This document shows positions 10,674 through 18,801 of a DNA stretch of 64,000 nt, one piece after another. The stretch lies in NCBI RefSeq assembly GCF_900090315.1, contig NZ_FMHZ01000002.1:4372501-4436500 (forward strand), in the 5' to 3' direction. The stretch is from Micromonospora citrea. Lineage in GTDB: Bacteria; Actinomycetota; Actinomycetes; Mycobacteriales; Micromonosporaceae. Position 1 is the first letter of the stretch. Each line of letters starts with the position of its first letter. The notes under the pieces were generated by a model that saw only the letters and a list, made by a program, of their open reading frames with translations, was not told the origin of the DNA and did no database searches. The position numbers were made by a program, and so were the translations under genes.

Positions 10674-12083
10674 GTGCGTCGTACCCGCCGTCGGATCCGT
10701 CCCGCGCTCGCCGTCGCCCTCGTCGCGGCGCTGACGTTCACCTCCTGCACCGACGGCGGTGAGCGGGGCGACTTCCGGCCGGGGGCGGCCGACCTCGCCG
10801 ACCCGTACGTGCCGGGGGCCGGCAACGGCGGCTACGACGTGGACAACTACCGCCTCGCAGTCCGCTACGACCCGCCCGCCGACCGGCTGACCGGCCGGGC
10901 CGTCGTCACCGCCACCGCCACCGCGCCGCTGTCCCGGTTCAACCTCGACCTCGCCGGGCTGGACGTGTCGCGGGTGAGCGTCGACGGCGCGCCGGCCCGG
11001 TCCGCCCGCGACGGCGACGAGCTGGTGGTCACCCCGCGCGACGGCCTCTCCCGGGGCGCCCGGTTCGCCGTCGAGGTGGACTACGCGGGCGTGCCGTCGG
11101 CGCGGGCCGACGGGCAGCTCGGCAGCGGCGGCTTCCTGCACACCGGCGACGGCGCGATCGCGCTCGGGCAGCCGTGGTCGGCGGCCACCTGGTTCCCGGT
11201 CAACGACCACCCGTCCGACAAGGCCACGTACGACATCGAGGTGACCGTCCCGGAGGGGCTGGCCGCGCTGAGCAACGGGGTGCCGGGGGAGCGGACCAGC
11301 GCCGACGGCTGGACGACCTGGCGCTGGGCCGAGCGGGCGCCGATGGCCAGCTACCTGACGACCCTGGTGATCGGCGACTACCGGGTGCGGAGCGGCACGC
11401 ACGCCGGCAGGCCGATCGTCACGGCGGTGCCGGCGAGCCTGCCGGTGGACGGGCCGGAGGCCGCCTCGCTGGCCCGCACCGGTGAGATCGCCGACTTCCT
11501 GGCCACCCGGTTCGGGCCGTACCCGTTCGACTCGTACGGGGGGATCGTGGTCACCGACGCCCGGGTCGGCTACGCGCTGGAGACCCAGTCACGACCGGTC
11601 TACGGGCCGGGATTCTTCCGCGGTGGACGCCCCAACCTGGGCGTGGTCGCGCACGAGCTGGCCCACCAGTGGTTCGGCAACAGCGTGGCGCTGAGCCGGT
11701 GGCGCGACATCTGGCTCAACGAGGGCTTCGCCAGCTACGCGGAGTGGCTGTGGGAGGAGCACGACGGCGGCCGCACCGCGCAGCGCAACTTCGAGCTGGA
11801 GTACGCCGCCACCGACTGGTCCCGCCCGGTCGTCGACCCCGGACGGTCGGGGTTGTTCGGCACGGCCGTCTACAAGCGGGGGGCGCTCACCGTGCACGCG
11901 CTGCGCCGCACGGTCGGCGACGACGCGTTCTTCCGCATCCTGCGCACCTGGACGGCCGAGCGGCGGGGCGGCAACGCCACCACGGAGGACCTGGTCGCGC
12001 TCGCCGAGCGGGTCTCGGGGAAGTCCCTGCGCCCGCTCTTCGACGCCTGGCTCGTCGGCGGCACCGCGCCCGCCCGGCCCTGA
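10674..12083 (+). CDS. M1-family zinc metallopeptidase lipoprotein
   Basis: A 469-residue secreted peptidase. Residues 1-25 are a signal peptide ending AALTFTSC, a weak lipobox with Cys25. Residues 45-235 form the M1 N-terminal beta domain. The catalytic site is HELAHQWFGN with the third zinc ligand in WLNEGFASYAEW. The usual substrate-anchoring GxMEN motif is replaced by YALETQSRPVY, the form seen in short actinobacterial M1 enzymes. The large C-terminal M1 domain is missing, giving about half the length of aminopeptidase N. It likely acts outside the membrane. The next plus-strand gene is a close paralogue. Confidence 0.92.
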   Translation: MRRTRRRIRPALAVALVAALTFTSCTDGGERGDFRPGAADLADPYVPGAGNGGYDVDNYRLAVRYDPPADRLTGRAVVTATATAPLSRFNLDLAGLDVSRVSVDGAPARSARDGDELVVTPRDGLSRGARFAVEVDYAGVPSARADGQLGSGGFLHTGDGAIALGQPWSAATWFPVNDHPSDKATYDIEVTVPEGLAALSNGVPGERTSADGWTTWRWAERAPMASYLTTLVIGDYRVRSGTHAGRPIVTAVPASLPVDGPEAASLARTGEIADFLATRFGPYPFDSYGGIVVTDARVGYALETQSRPVYGPGFFRGGRPNLGVVAHELAHQWFGNSVALSRWRDIWLNEGFASYAEWLWEEHDGGRTAQRNFELEYAATDWSRPVVDPGRSGLFGTAVYKRGALTVHALRRTVGDDAFFRILRTWTAERRGGNATTEDLVALAERVSGKSLRPLFDAWLVGGTAPARP

Positions 12084-12140
12084 AGCGCCCCCGCCCGACC
12101 CGGGCGTGCCGGCACTGCCCTGACGCGCCCCGCACTGCCC

Positions 12141-12244
12141 TGACGCGGCCGTCTCATCCGGGCGTGCCGGCACTGGCCCTGACGCGCCCCGCCATGCCCT
12201 GACGCGGCCGTCTCATCCGGGCGTGCCGGCACTGGCCCTGACGC
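12141..12244. repeat. 59-bp period direct repeat between the two M1 genes
   Basis: A 45-bp sequence at 12141-12185 recurs at 12200-12244. The shorter motif TGACGCG(C/G)CC is scattered through 12121-12250. The whole 312-bp gap (12084-12395) otherwise shows no gene. A TAGGCT hexamer at 12265-12270 could be a -10 box for the second M1 gene. Confidence 0.75.
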
Positions 12245-12395
12245 GGGCCGCCGGGCGCGCTCGGTAGGCTGCCGCGGACCGGCCGGGCGCGGGCCCGGCT
12301 CCGTCGTCGGCGGCGGGCGGGTCGTGCGGGCGCGGCGACCGGCGGTCGCGGGCCCGCCGTGCGGGCGGCCGGCGAGGCAGGGAGGGGACGAGTCG

Positions 12396-13862
12396 ATGAC
12401 GCTGTCGCGGCGGGTTCTGCGCGCGGGCACGGGCCTGCTGCTGGGCGGGACGCTCGGGTTGACCGGGTGCGGGTCGGCCGACGACCCGGCCCCCGAGCCG
12501 ACCACCGCCGCCGCCGCGTCGCCGAGCGGGGGTCGCCAGTTCAAGCCCGGAGCGGCCGGCGTCGGCGACGCGTACTTCCCCACCTACGGCAACGGCGGGT
12601 ACGACGTCAGCCGCTACACGGTCAAGGTCCGCTACGACCCGGAGCGGGACCGGCTCACCGGCACCACCACCGTGCAGGCGGCCGCGACCGGCGACCTGTC
12701 CTCGTTCAACCTGGACCTGGCCGGTCTGAGCGTGCGGTCGGTGACCGTGGACGGCGCCCCGGCCAGGCACAGCCGCAAGGACGACGAACTCGTGGTCACG
12801 CCGGCCACCGGCCTGATCGCGGGCAACGGCTTCGTCGCCGAGATCGCGTACGAGGGCGAGCCGCAGCCGCTGCGCAACGAGACCCTCGGCGTCGGCGGAT
12901 TCCTGCACACCGACGACGGCGCGATCGCCCTCGGCCAGCCCGAGTCGGCGAGCACCTGGTTCCCCGTCAACGACCACCCGTCGGACAAGGCCACCTACGA
13001 CTTCGAGATCACCGTCCCGAAGGGACTGGCGGCGGTCAGCAACGGCGTGCCGGCGGGAAGGAGCACGGCCGGCGACTGGACCACCTGGAAGTGGTCCGAG
13101 CGCAGCCCGATGGCGAGCTACCTCAGCACCGTGGTCATCGGGAAGTTCCGGATCACCGAGGGCGAGCACAAGGGACGGCCGGTGTTCCACGCGGTCACCA
13201 CCGGCCTGCCCGAGGGCGCGGCGGACCGGTCGATCGCCGACACGGTCGAGGTGGCCGACTACCTGGAGACCGTCTTCGGGCCGTACCCGTTCGGGTCGTA
13301 CGGCGGCGTGGTCATCTCCGACGCCCGGATCCGGTACGCGCTGGAGACGCAGAGCCGGCCCGTCTACTCGGCGGGCTTCTTCTCCGGCGGCGACAACACC
13401 GGGGTCGTGGCGCACGAGCTGGCCCACCAGTGGTTCGGCAACAGCGTGTCGCTGGCCCGTTGGCAGGACATCTGGCTCAACGAGGGGCTGGCCACGTACG
13501 CCGAGTGGCTCTGGGCCGAGCACGACGGTGGGCGCACGGCCCAGCAGGCGTTCGACGCCCGGTACGCGGGCTCGTCCGGACAGGTCTGGCGGACCCCGCC
13601 GGGCGATCCGGGGGTGGCGAACCTGTTCAGCGAGTCGGTCTACCAGCGGGGCGGGATGACCGTGCACGCGCTGCGGGTGGCCGTCGGCGACAAGAAGTTC
13701 TTCGAGATCCTGAAGGCGTGGGCGGCGCAGAAGCGCGACGCCAACGCCACCACGGCCGAGTTCGTCGCGCTGGCCGAGCGGATCTCGGGCAAGCAGCTCG
13801 ACGGACTCTTCGACGCCTGGCTGCGCGGCACCGAGCGCCCCGCCCGGCCCGCGCGCCTGTGA
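12396..13862 (+). CDS. M1-family zinc metallopeptidase lipoprotein (paralogue)
   Basis: A 488-residue lipoprotein. The signal peptide ends with a good lipobox LTGC (Cys25), followed by an Ala/Pro/Ser-rich linker. The body matches the preceding gene closely over its full length (GNGGYDV, YDPERDRLTG, STWFPVNDHPSDKATYD). The active site is HELAHQWFGN plus WLNEGLATYAEW, and GAMEN is again replaced by YALETQSRPVY. The ATG at 12396 has SD GGAGGGG at 12381-12387; a longer open frame to 12324 lacks one. The pair is a tandem duplication, probably of exported peptide-digesting enzymes. Convergent with the LCP gene, 6 bp apart. Confidence 0.93.
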   Translation: MTLSRRVLRAGTGLLLGGTLGLTGCGSADDPAPEPTTAAAASPSGGRQFKPGAAGVGDAYFPTYGNGGYDVSRYTVKVRYDPERDRLTGTTTVQAAATGDLSSFNLDLAGLSVRSVTVDGAPARHSRKDDELVVTPATGLIAGNGFVAEIAYEGEPQPLRNETLGVGGFLHTDDGAIALGQPESASTWFPVNDHPSDKATYDFEITVPKGLAAVSNGVPAGRSTAGDWTTWKWSERSPMASYLSTVVIGKFRITEGEHKGRPVFHAVTTGLPEGAADRSIADTVEVADYLETVFGPYPFGSYGGVVISDARIRYALETQSRPVYSAGFFSGGDNTGVVAHELAHQWFGNSVSLARWQDIWLNEGLATYAEWLWAEHDGGRTAQQAFDARYAGSSGQVWRTPPGDPGVANLFSESVYQRGGMTVHALRVAVGDKKFFEILKAWAAQKRDANATTAEFVALAERISGKQLDGLFDAWLRGTERPARPARL

Positions 13863-13868
13863 CGGCGG

Positions 13869-14996
13869 TCAGCCCTTGACGCGCAGCTCCGGGTGGGCGG
13901 CGAGGTACGCGTCCGCCCGGCCGGCGCGCAGCTCGGTGAGGAACTTCCGGCCGGTCGGCTTGAGCTGCTCGCCCCGGTAGGCGCTGCCCTTGCCCACCCC
14001 CTCGCCGGGCAGGCCCACCAGCACGAACCGGTCCGGCGAGAGCCCGCCGAGGGCGTACGCGACGTCGACGATCCGCGGCCCGCCGGCGTAGACCAGCGTG
14101 TCACCGAGGGCGTCGACGACCTGCTGGACGCGCTCCGGCTGCCGGGCCAGGTCCTCGTCGAGGATCTTGGTCACCAGCGCCTTGACCAGCTGCTGCTGGT
14201 GGCGCTGTCGGGCGTAGTCGCCGCCGGTGATGTAGCGCTGGCGGGCGTAGTCCAGCGCCTGCCAGCCGGTGAGGTGCCGCTCGCCCTTCTCGTACACCAT
14301 CTGCGGCCCGACGTAGCCCCCGCCGCCCGGCGCGGGCTCCCGGTGCCGGCCGTCGGGGCGGCGGTGCAGCGAGACGACCCGCTGGTCGACGTAGAGGTCC
14401 ACCCCGCCGAGCTGGTCCACGAGCTTGTCGAAGCCGTTGAAGGTGAGCACCGCGCCGGCGTCGATGCGCAGCCCGGTGTAGCCGCTGACCGTGCTGCGCA
14501 GCAGCTCGTACCCCTGGGCGGCGCTCGGCTGCTTGGGCTTGCCGGGCACCCGGCTGCCGTAGCTCATCGCGTGGGTGAGCTTGGTCCTGCCGCCGCGGTA
14601 GCCGGCCCTGGGGAAGGCCGGGATGTCGACCAGCAGGTCGCGGGGGAGGGAGAAGAGGTACGCCCGGTCGAGGCCCTTCGGCACGTGGACCACCAGCACG
14701 GCGTCGCCGTGCGGCTCCCAGCCGGGCACGCTGACCCGGGTGTCCACGCCGACCAGCAGGAGGTTGAGCGGGCCGGTGATGCCGGCGCCCGGCGGCGCGG
14801 TCGGGCCGGGGGTGGGGCTCGGGGTGGCGGCCGGGCCGGGCGTCCCGGTGGCGGCGGTCGGGCCGCCGCGCCGCGGCCCGTCGTCGCCGACGAGCCGGGT
14901 GACCACCAGCGCGCCGACGGCCACCAGCGCCACCGCCGCGAGGGCGGCGAGCCCCAGCACCCACCTCGGGCGCTGCGCCCCTGTCCCCTGAGCCAT
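13869..14996 (-). CDS. LCP (LytR-CpsA-Psr) family cell-wall glycopolymer ligase
   Basis: A 375-residue membrane protein. It has a short cytoplasmic N-terminus, one membrane helix (about 12-36), and a Pro/Thr-rich linker to residue 70. The LCP domain contains LLLVGVDTR, HGDAVLVVHVP, FSLPRDLLVDIP, RTKLTHAMSYG and ALDYARQRY with clustered arginines that bind the polyprenyl pyrophosphate. Such enzymes transfer secondary cell-wall polymers from lipid carriers to peptidoglycan. It is followed on the same strand by nothing close. Start ATG at 14996. Confidence 0.92.
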   Translation of the reverse strand: MAQGTGAQRPRWVLGLAALAAVALVAVGALVVTRLVGDDGPRRGGPTAATGTPGPAATPSPTPGPTAPPGAGITGPLNLLLVGVDTRVSVPGWEPHGDAVLVVHVPKGLDRAYLFSLPRDLLVDIPAFPRAGYRGGRTKLTHAMSYGSRVPGKPKQPSAAQGYELLRSTVSGYTGLRIDAGAVLTFNGFDKLVDQLGGVDLYVDQRVVSLHRRPDGRHREPAPGGGGYVGPQMVYEKGERHLTGWQALDYARQRYITGGDYARQRHQQQLVKALVTKILDEDLARQPERVQQVVDALGDTLVYAGGPRIVDVAYALGGLSPDRFVLVGLPGEGVGKGSAYRGEQLKPTGRKFLTELRAGRADAYLAAHPELRVKG

Positions 14997-15130
14997 GCGA
15001 CACCCCCGTGTGAGACAACGTACGGACGCCGGGCCCGGGTTCGGGTGGGCGCGACCGGATCGACGGACCGGAGCATGATCGCGCGAAACCCGTGCTGGCG
15101 CGATGGCTACCGACCGGTAATGATGCGTCC

Positions 15131-16828
15131 ATGCGGTACGACGTGGTCGTCATCGGGTCCGGCTTCGGCGGCAGCGTCGCGGCGCTCCGGCTGGCCGAGA
15201 AGGGCTACTCGGTCGGGGTGCTGGAGGCGGGGCGGCGCTTCGCCGACGACGAGTTCCCCCAGACCTCCTGGCGGCTGCGCCGGTTCCTCTGGGCGCCCCG
15301 ACTCGGCTGCTACGGCCTCCAGCGGCTCACCCTGCTCCGGGCGGCCGACCGGCGGGCCGGCGGCGGCGTGCTGGTGCTCTCCGGGGCCGGGGTGGGCGGC
15401 GGCTCGCTGGTCTACGCGAACACGCTCTACGAGCCGCTGGACGCCTTCTACGCCGACCCGCAGTGGCGGGACGTCACCGACTGGCGTGCCGAGCTGGCCC
15501 CCCACTACGACCAGGCGAAGCGGATGCTCGGCGTCACCACGTACCCGGTCGACACCAGGGCGGACCGGGCGATGCGGGCGGTGGCCGAGCGGATGGGCGT
15601 CGGGCACACCTTCCACTCCACCCCGGTGGGCGTGCACATCGGCATGCCCGGCCAGCGGGTCGCCGACCCGTACTTCGGCGGCGCCGGGCCGGAGCGCACC
15701 GGCTGCACGCACTGCGGCGCCTGCATGACGGGCTGCCGGCACGGCGCGAAGAACACGCTGGTCAAGAACTACCTGTGGCTGGCCGAACGGCTCGGCGCGG
15801 CGGTGCACCCGCTGACCACGGTGACCGCCGTCCGCCCCGCCGAGGGCGGCGGGTACGCGGTGCACACCGTGCGCACCGGCGCCTGGCTGCGCCGCCGGCG
15901 CCAGGTGGTCCACGCCGACCAGGTCGTCTTCGCGGCCGGCGCCCTCGGCACGCAGCGGCTGCTGCACGAGATGAAGGCCACCGGCGCGCTGCCCGCGCTC
16001 TCGCCCCGCCTGGGCGAGCTGACCCGCACCAACTCGGAGGCGATCCTCGGCGCCTCGGTGCCCCGCCGGCGGGCCCGCGCCGACGGGCTCGACTTCACCG
16101 AGGGGGTGGCGATCACCAGCTCGTTCCACCCCGACGCGCAGACCCACGTCGAGCCGGTCCGCTACGGGCGGGGCTCCAACGCGATGGGCCTGCTCCAGTC
16201 GCTGCTGGTCGACGGCGGGCCGCGCCGGGTGCGCCGCTGGCTGGGCGCGCTGCTGCGCCAGCCCGGGCTGGCGGCGCGGATGCTCTCGGTGCGCGGCTGG
16301 TCGGAGCGTACGGTGATCGCCCTGGTCATGCAGTCGGTGGACAACTCGCTGACCACCCGGTTCCGGCGTGGCCCGCTCGGCCGGCGCCTGGTCTCCGGGC
16401 CGGGGCACGGCGCGCCCAGCCCGACCTGGATTCCGGCGGGGAACCGGGCGGTCCGGCTGCTCGCCGAGGAGATCGGCGGTACGCCCGGCGGCGCGCTGAC
16501 CGAGCCGTTCGACATCCCGGTGACCGCGCACATCCTCGGCGGGGCGGTCATCGGCGTCACCCCGGCCGAGGGCGTGATCGACCCGTGGCACCGCGTCCAC
16601 GGTCACCCGGGGCTGCACGTGGTGGACGGCGCGGCGGTCTCGGCGAACCTCGGGGTCAACCCGTCGCTCACCATCACCGCGCAGGCGGAACGCGCGATGT
16701 CCTTCTGGCCCAACAGGGGCGACGCGGACCCGAGGCCCCCGCTCGGTGAGCCGTACCGTCGGCTGGAGCCGGTGCCGCCCCGCCTCCCGGCGGTCCCGGC
16801 CGACGCCCCCGGCGCCCTCCGGATGTGA
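15131..16828 (+). CDS. GMC-type FAD oxidoreductase with Cys-rich segment
   Basis: A 565-residue flavoprotein related to cholesterol oxidase. The FAD-binding Rossmann motif is VVVIGSGFGGSVAALRLAEKG (split: GSGFGG). GAGVGGGSLVYANTLY follows near residue 93, and the C-terminal GMC_oxred_C region is HILGGAVIG with NLGVNPSLTITAQAER. Residues about 194-205 read CTHCGACMTGCRHG, a ferredoxin-like four-cysteine pattern typical of this actinobacterial subgroup. Substrate is unknown. The ATG at 15131 yields the standard MRYDVVVIG start. A GMC gene near guaA is common in this chromosomal neighbourhood, so it is probably core rather than part of the rhodopsin cassette. Confidence 0.9.
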   Translation: MRYDVVVIGSGFGGSVAALRLAEKGYSVGVLEAGRRFADDEFPQTSWRLRRFLWAPRLGCYGLQRLTLLRAADRRAGGGVLVLSGAGVGGGSLVYANTLYEPLDAFYADPQWRDVTDWRAELAPHYDQAKRMLGVTTYPVDTRADRAMRAVAERMGVGHTFHSTPVGVHIGMPGQRVADPYFGGAGPERTGCTHCGACMTGCRHGAKNTLVKNYLWLAERLGAAVHPLTTVTAVRPAEGGGYAVHTVRTGAWLRRRRQVVHADQVVFAAGALGTQRLLHEMKATGALPALSPRLGELTRTNSEAILGASVPRRRARADGLDFTEGVAITSSFHPDAQTHVEPVRYGRGSNAMGLLQSLLVDGGPRRVRRWLGALLRQPGLAARMLSVRGWSERTVIALVMQSVDNSLTTRFRRGPLGRRLVSGPGHGAPSPTWIPAGNRAVRLLAEEIGGTPGGALTEPFDIPVTAHILGGAVIGVTPAEGVIDPWHRVHGHPGLHVVDGAAVSANLGVNPSLTITAQAERAMSFWPNRGDADPRPPLGEPYRRLEPVPPRLPAVPADAPGALRM

Positions 16829-16847
16829 CGAGGGCGCGGCGTCCGGG

Positions 16848-17858
16848 TCAACCCGTCGGGCGTCGGAGTCCGGGTTCGCGACGGTCCGTCCAGGCGACCA
16901 GTACCGCGTGCGGGAGGGTGAGCGCGGCCAGCACGGCGACCGTCGCGGGCAGCGGGTCGACCCGGTGGCCGGGCCAGGCGACCAGCGCCAGCAGGGCACC
17001 GACGGCGACCACCGTGGGAGGCGCCGCCTGCCGGGCGAAGCGACGCAGCGGCGGTCCGACCCGCCCGGCTCGCAGGTCGGCCGCGTTGCGCGGATCGTGT
17101 CGCAGCAACCGGGCGACGTGGCGGCCGGAGTGCCAGGCCGCGAAGTACGCCCCCACGGCCAGGGACGGCGGCACGGTGCCGAACAGCGCGGCGAGGAGGG
17201 CCGGCTGGACGGCGTCGCCGACACGTCCGGCATTGACGTCCCTGATCATGGTGACCGCGACCGCGCCCAGCACGGTGGCCAGTGCCAACGCCCGCACCTC
17301 GGTGGTGAGCAGCGCCGGTGCCCGCGGGGCCACCGCCGCCAGCAGCGGGTCGACGTGGTCCCGCCACAGCGCCAACGGAAGGACGACCGGCAGCCCCCCG
17401 TACGCGACCACGGCGGCCACCCTCGGCCGGACCGGGCGGCCGTCCCGTTCCGCGTGGAACGCCTCGTCGGCGGTGCCGAAATGCACGACCGAGACGGTGA
17501 GGAACCCGACCAGCGCCAGGGCCGGTGCGGCCCGGAAGGCGGCCAGCCCGGCGCCGGCCACGGCCGCGTAGCTCACCAGCAGCGTCACGCGCGCCGACAG
17601 CGGCCGGGCGCGCGCCGACAGCCACGCGGGCACCAGGTGGTCGACGGCGCCGTGCGGGAGCCCGAGGAGCAGCCCCACGAGCAGGAAGACCGGCGAGCCG
17701 CCCAGCCCGACGACGTCTATCAGTGGTGCCAGTGCCAGCAGCCCGCCGAGCGCGAGTCGCGAGGCGGTCCCGGCGTGCCGCAGCAGCCGGTCCGGGCGTT
17801 GCGAGCCCTCCGCCGGGTCGGTGGTGCCCGCCGGGAGCCGTCGGGTCCCGGCCGACAC
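16848..17858 (-). CDS. blh: Brp/Blh family beta-carotene 15,15'-dioxygenase
   Basis: A polytopic membrane enzyme that cleaves beta-carotene into two retinals, supplying chromophore to rhodopsins. Conserved histidine motifs are GLPHGAVDHLV, SVVHFGTADEAFH, FAAWHSGRHV and LPHAVLVAW, which are the iron ligands of the Brp/Blh family. Six to seven hydrophobic helices are evident from residue 30 on. The start is uncertain: a GTG at 17858 gives 336 residues, and a GTG at 17927 would overlap the upstream rhodopsin stop by 23 bp. Neither has a clear Shine-Dalgarno, so coupling to the rhodopsin gene is likely. No beta-carotene synthesis genes are in the window. Confidence 0.9.
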   Translation of the reverse strand: MSAGTRRLPAGTTDPAEGSQRPDRLLRHAGTASRLALGGLLALAPLIDVVGLGGSPVFLLVGLLLGLPHGAVDHLVPAWLSARARPLSARVTLLVSYAAVAGAGLAAFRAAPALALVGFLTVSVVHFGTADEAFHAERDGRPVRPRVAAVVAYGGLPVVLPLALWRDHVDPLLAAVAPRAPALLTTEVRALALATVLGAVAVTMIRDVNAGRVGDAVQPALLAALFGTVPPSLAVGAYFAAWHSGRHVARLLRHDPRNAADLRAGRVGPPLRRFARQAAPPTVVAVGALLALVAWPGHRVDPLPATVAVLAALTLPHAVLVAWTDRREPGLRRPTG

Positions 17859-17904
17859 CCGGCCGGTCGCCGCTGGCGCTCGGCGGCCGGACCCGGCGGC
17901 CGGG

Positions 17905-18603
17905 TCAGGCGACGGTGAGGTGGCCACGATCGGACAGGGCGCGTAGCCGGCCGAGATCGAGGATGCTCCAGCCCACCTTCGACAGGATGGAGAGCACGAC
18001 GAAGAGCAGGCTGGTGGTGGCGGAGCCGAGCAGGCCGACACCGGACGGGCCGAGGATCCAGAACAGCGGGTAGCCCACCCAGAGCGCGCTGAGCAGCAGG
18101 GCCGCCTCCTTGTACACCGCCGCGATCCCCGCCGGCTGGCGATGGGCGTGCAGGCGCAGCGGTCCCCAGATCAGGCCGTACACCGCGCAGAGGGCCAGCA
18201 CCCCGATCCCGTAGAGGGCGTAACGGACCGTGGCGTCCGTCGCGAACTCGGCGACCAGGCCGCTGAGGAGCATCACCACGTTCACCCCGACGAGGGCGCC
18301 CATCAGTCTCCAGCGGCGCCCCGGCAGCGAGTGCGTCGCGGTCAGCATCAGCGCCACCAGCAGCAGGGACGCGGTCACCACCCAGTCGACGTACCGCGCC
18401 CAGTAGAGCGTGTGGCCGGCCACCTCCGCCCGGCCGCCGCCCAGCGCCATGACCAGGTACCAGAAGCCGGACCAGAGCGGGATCGCGATCGCCACCCGGT
18501 ACTCGCTGAGTGGGACTCCGCGCGGGTCGGCGCGCCACCGGTTGAACAACACGACCCCGCCCGCCATGGCGGCGACGTACATCCACAACCACCACTCGGT
18601 CAT
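17905..18603 (-). CDS. Microbial rhodopsin, Anabaena-sensory-rhodopsin-like
   Basis: A 232-residue seven-helix retinal protein. Helix C reads WARYVDWVVTASLLLVALML, placing Arg70, Asp73 (primary counterion), Thr77 and Ala84 at the bacteriorhodopsin 82/85/89/96 positions. The donor carboxylate is therefore missing. Helix F has LWVGYPLFWILG (retinal-pocket Trp175, Tyr178, Trp182). Helix G has LSILSKVGWSILDL with Schiff-base Lys209. The second counterion position (Asp212 in bacteriorhodopsin) is Ser205; Anabaena sensory rhodopsin has Pro there. These features favour a sensor or photoswitch over a pump. SD GAGGAG precedes the ATG at 18603. The gene forms an operon with blh. Confidence 0.9.
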   Translation of the reverse strand: MTEWWLWMYVAAMAGGVVLFNRWRADPRGVPLSEYRVAIAIPLWSGFWYLVMALGGGRAEVAGHTLYWARYVDWVVTASLLLVALMLTATHSLPGRRWRLMGALVGVNVVMLLSGLVAEFATDATVRYALYGIGVLALCAVYGLIWGPLRLHAHRQPAGIAAVYKEAALLLSALWVGYPLFWILGPSGVGLLGSATTSLLFVVLSILSKVGWSILDLGRLRALSDRGHLTVA

Positions 18604-18801
18604 GCCCGCTCCTCGGCCGCGTTCCAGGCGTGCCACATCCGTTCTTCGACTGGCCTTCCGCCCCGCCCTGAGCGGAGCCCTGGTCTCCGTTGCCGGGGAT
18701 CTCGTTCGGGAAGCCCGTGCCGCCCGGTCCCGATAGCCTATACGCGCAGAAAGGGTAGTTTGTCCAACAGGTGCGTTTTGCTGGAGAGCCCTGAGGTCGC
18801 C
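18604..18801. promoter_or_regulatory. Divergent promoter region between the two rhodopsins
   Basis: 198 bp separate the divergent starts. Toward the NDQ gene there is TAGCCT (18734-18739), immediately followed by TATACG, a candidate -10 about 65 bp before the ATG. The -35 is unclear. The sequence 18735-18785 is AT-richer than its surroundings. I found no convincing inverted repeat for a light regulator such as LitR. Confidence 0.35.

Noticed and set aside
15131..16828. GMC oxidoreductase as a carotenoid-pathway member of the rhodopsin cassette
   Set aside because: It resembles cholesterol-oxidase-type GMC enzymes rather than carotenoid enzymes, is convergent with blh, and similar genes occur near guaA without rhodopsins.
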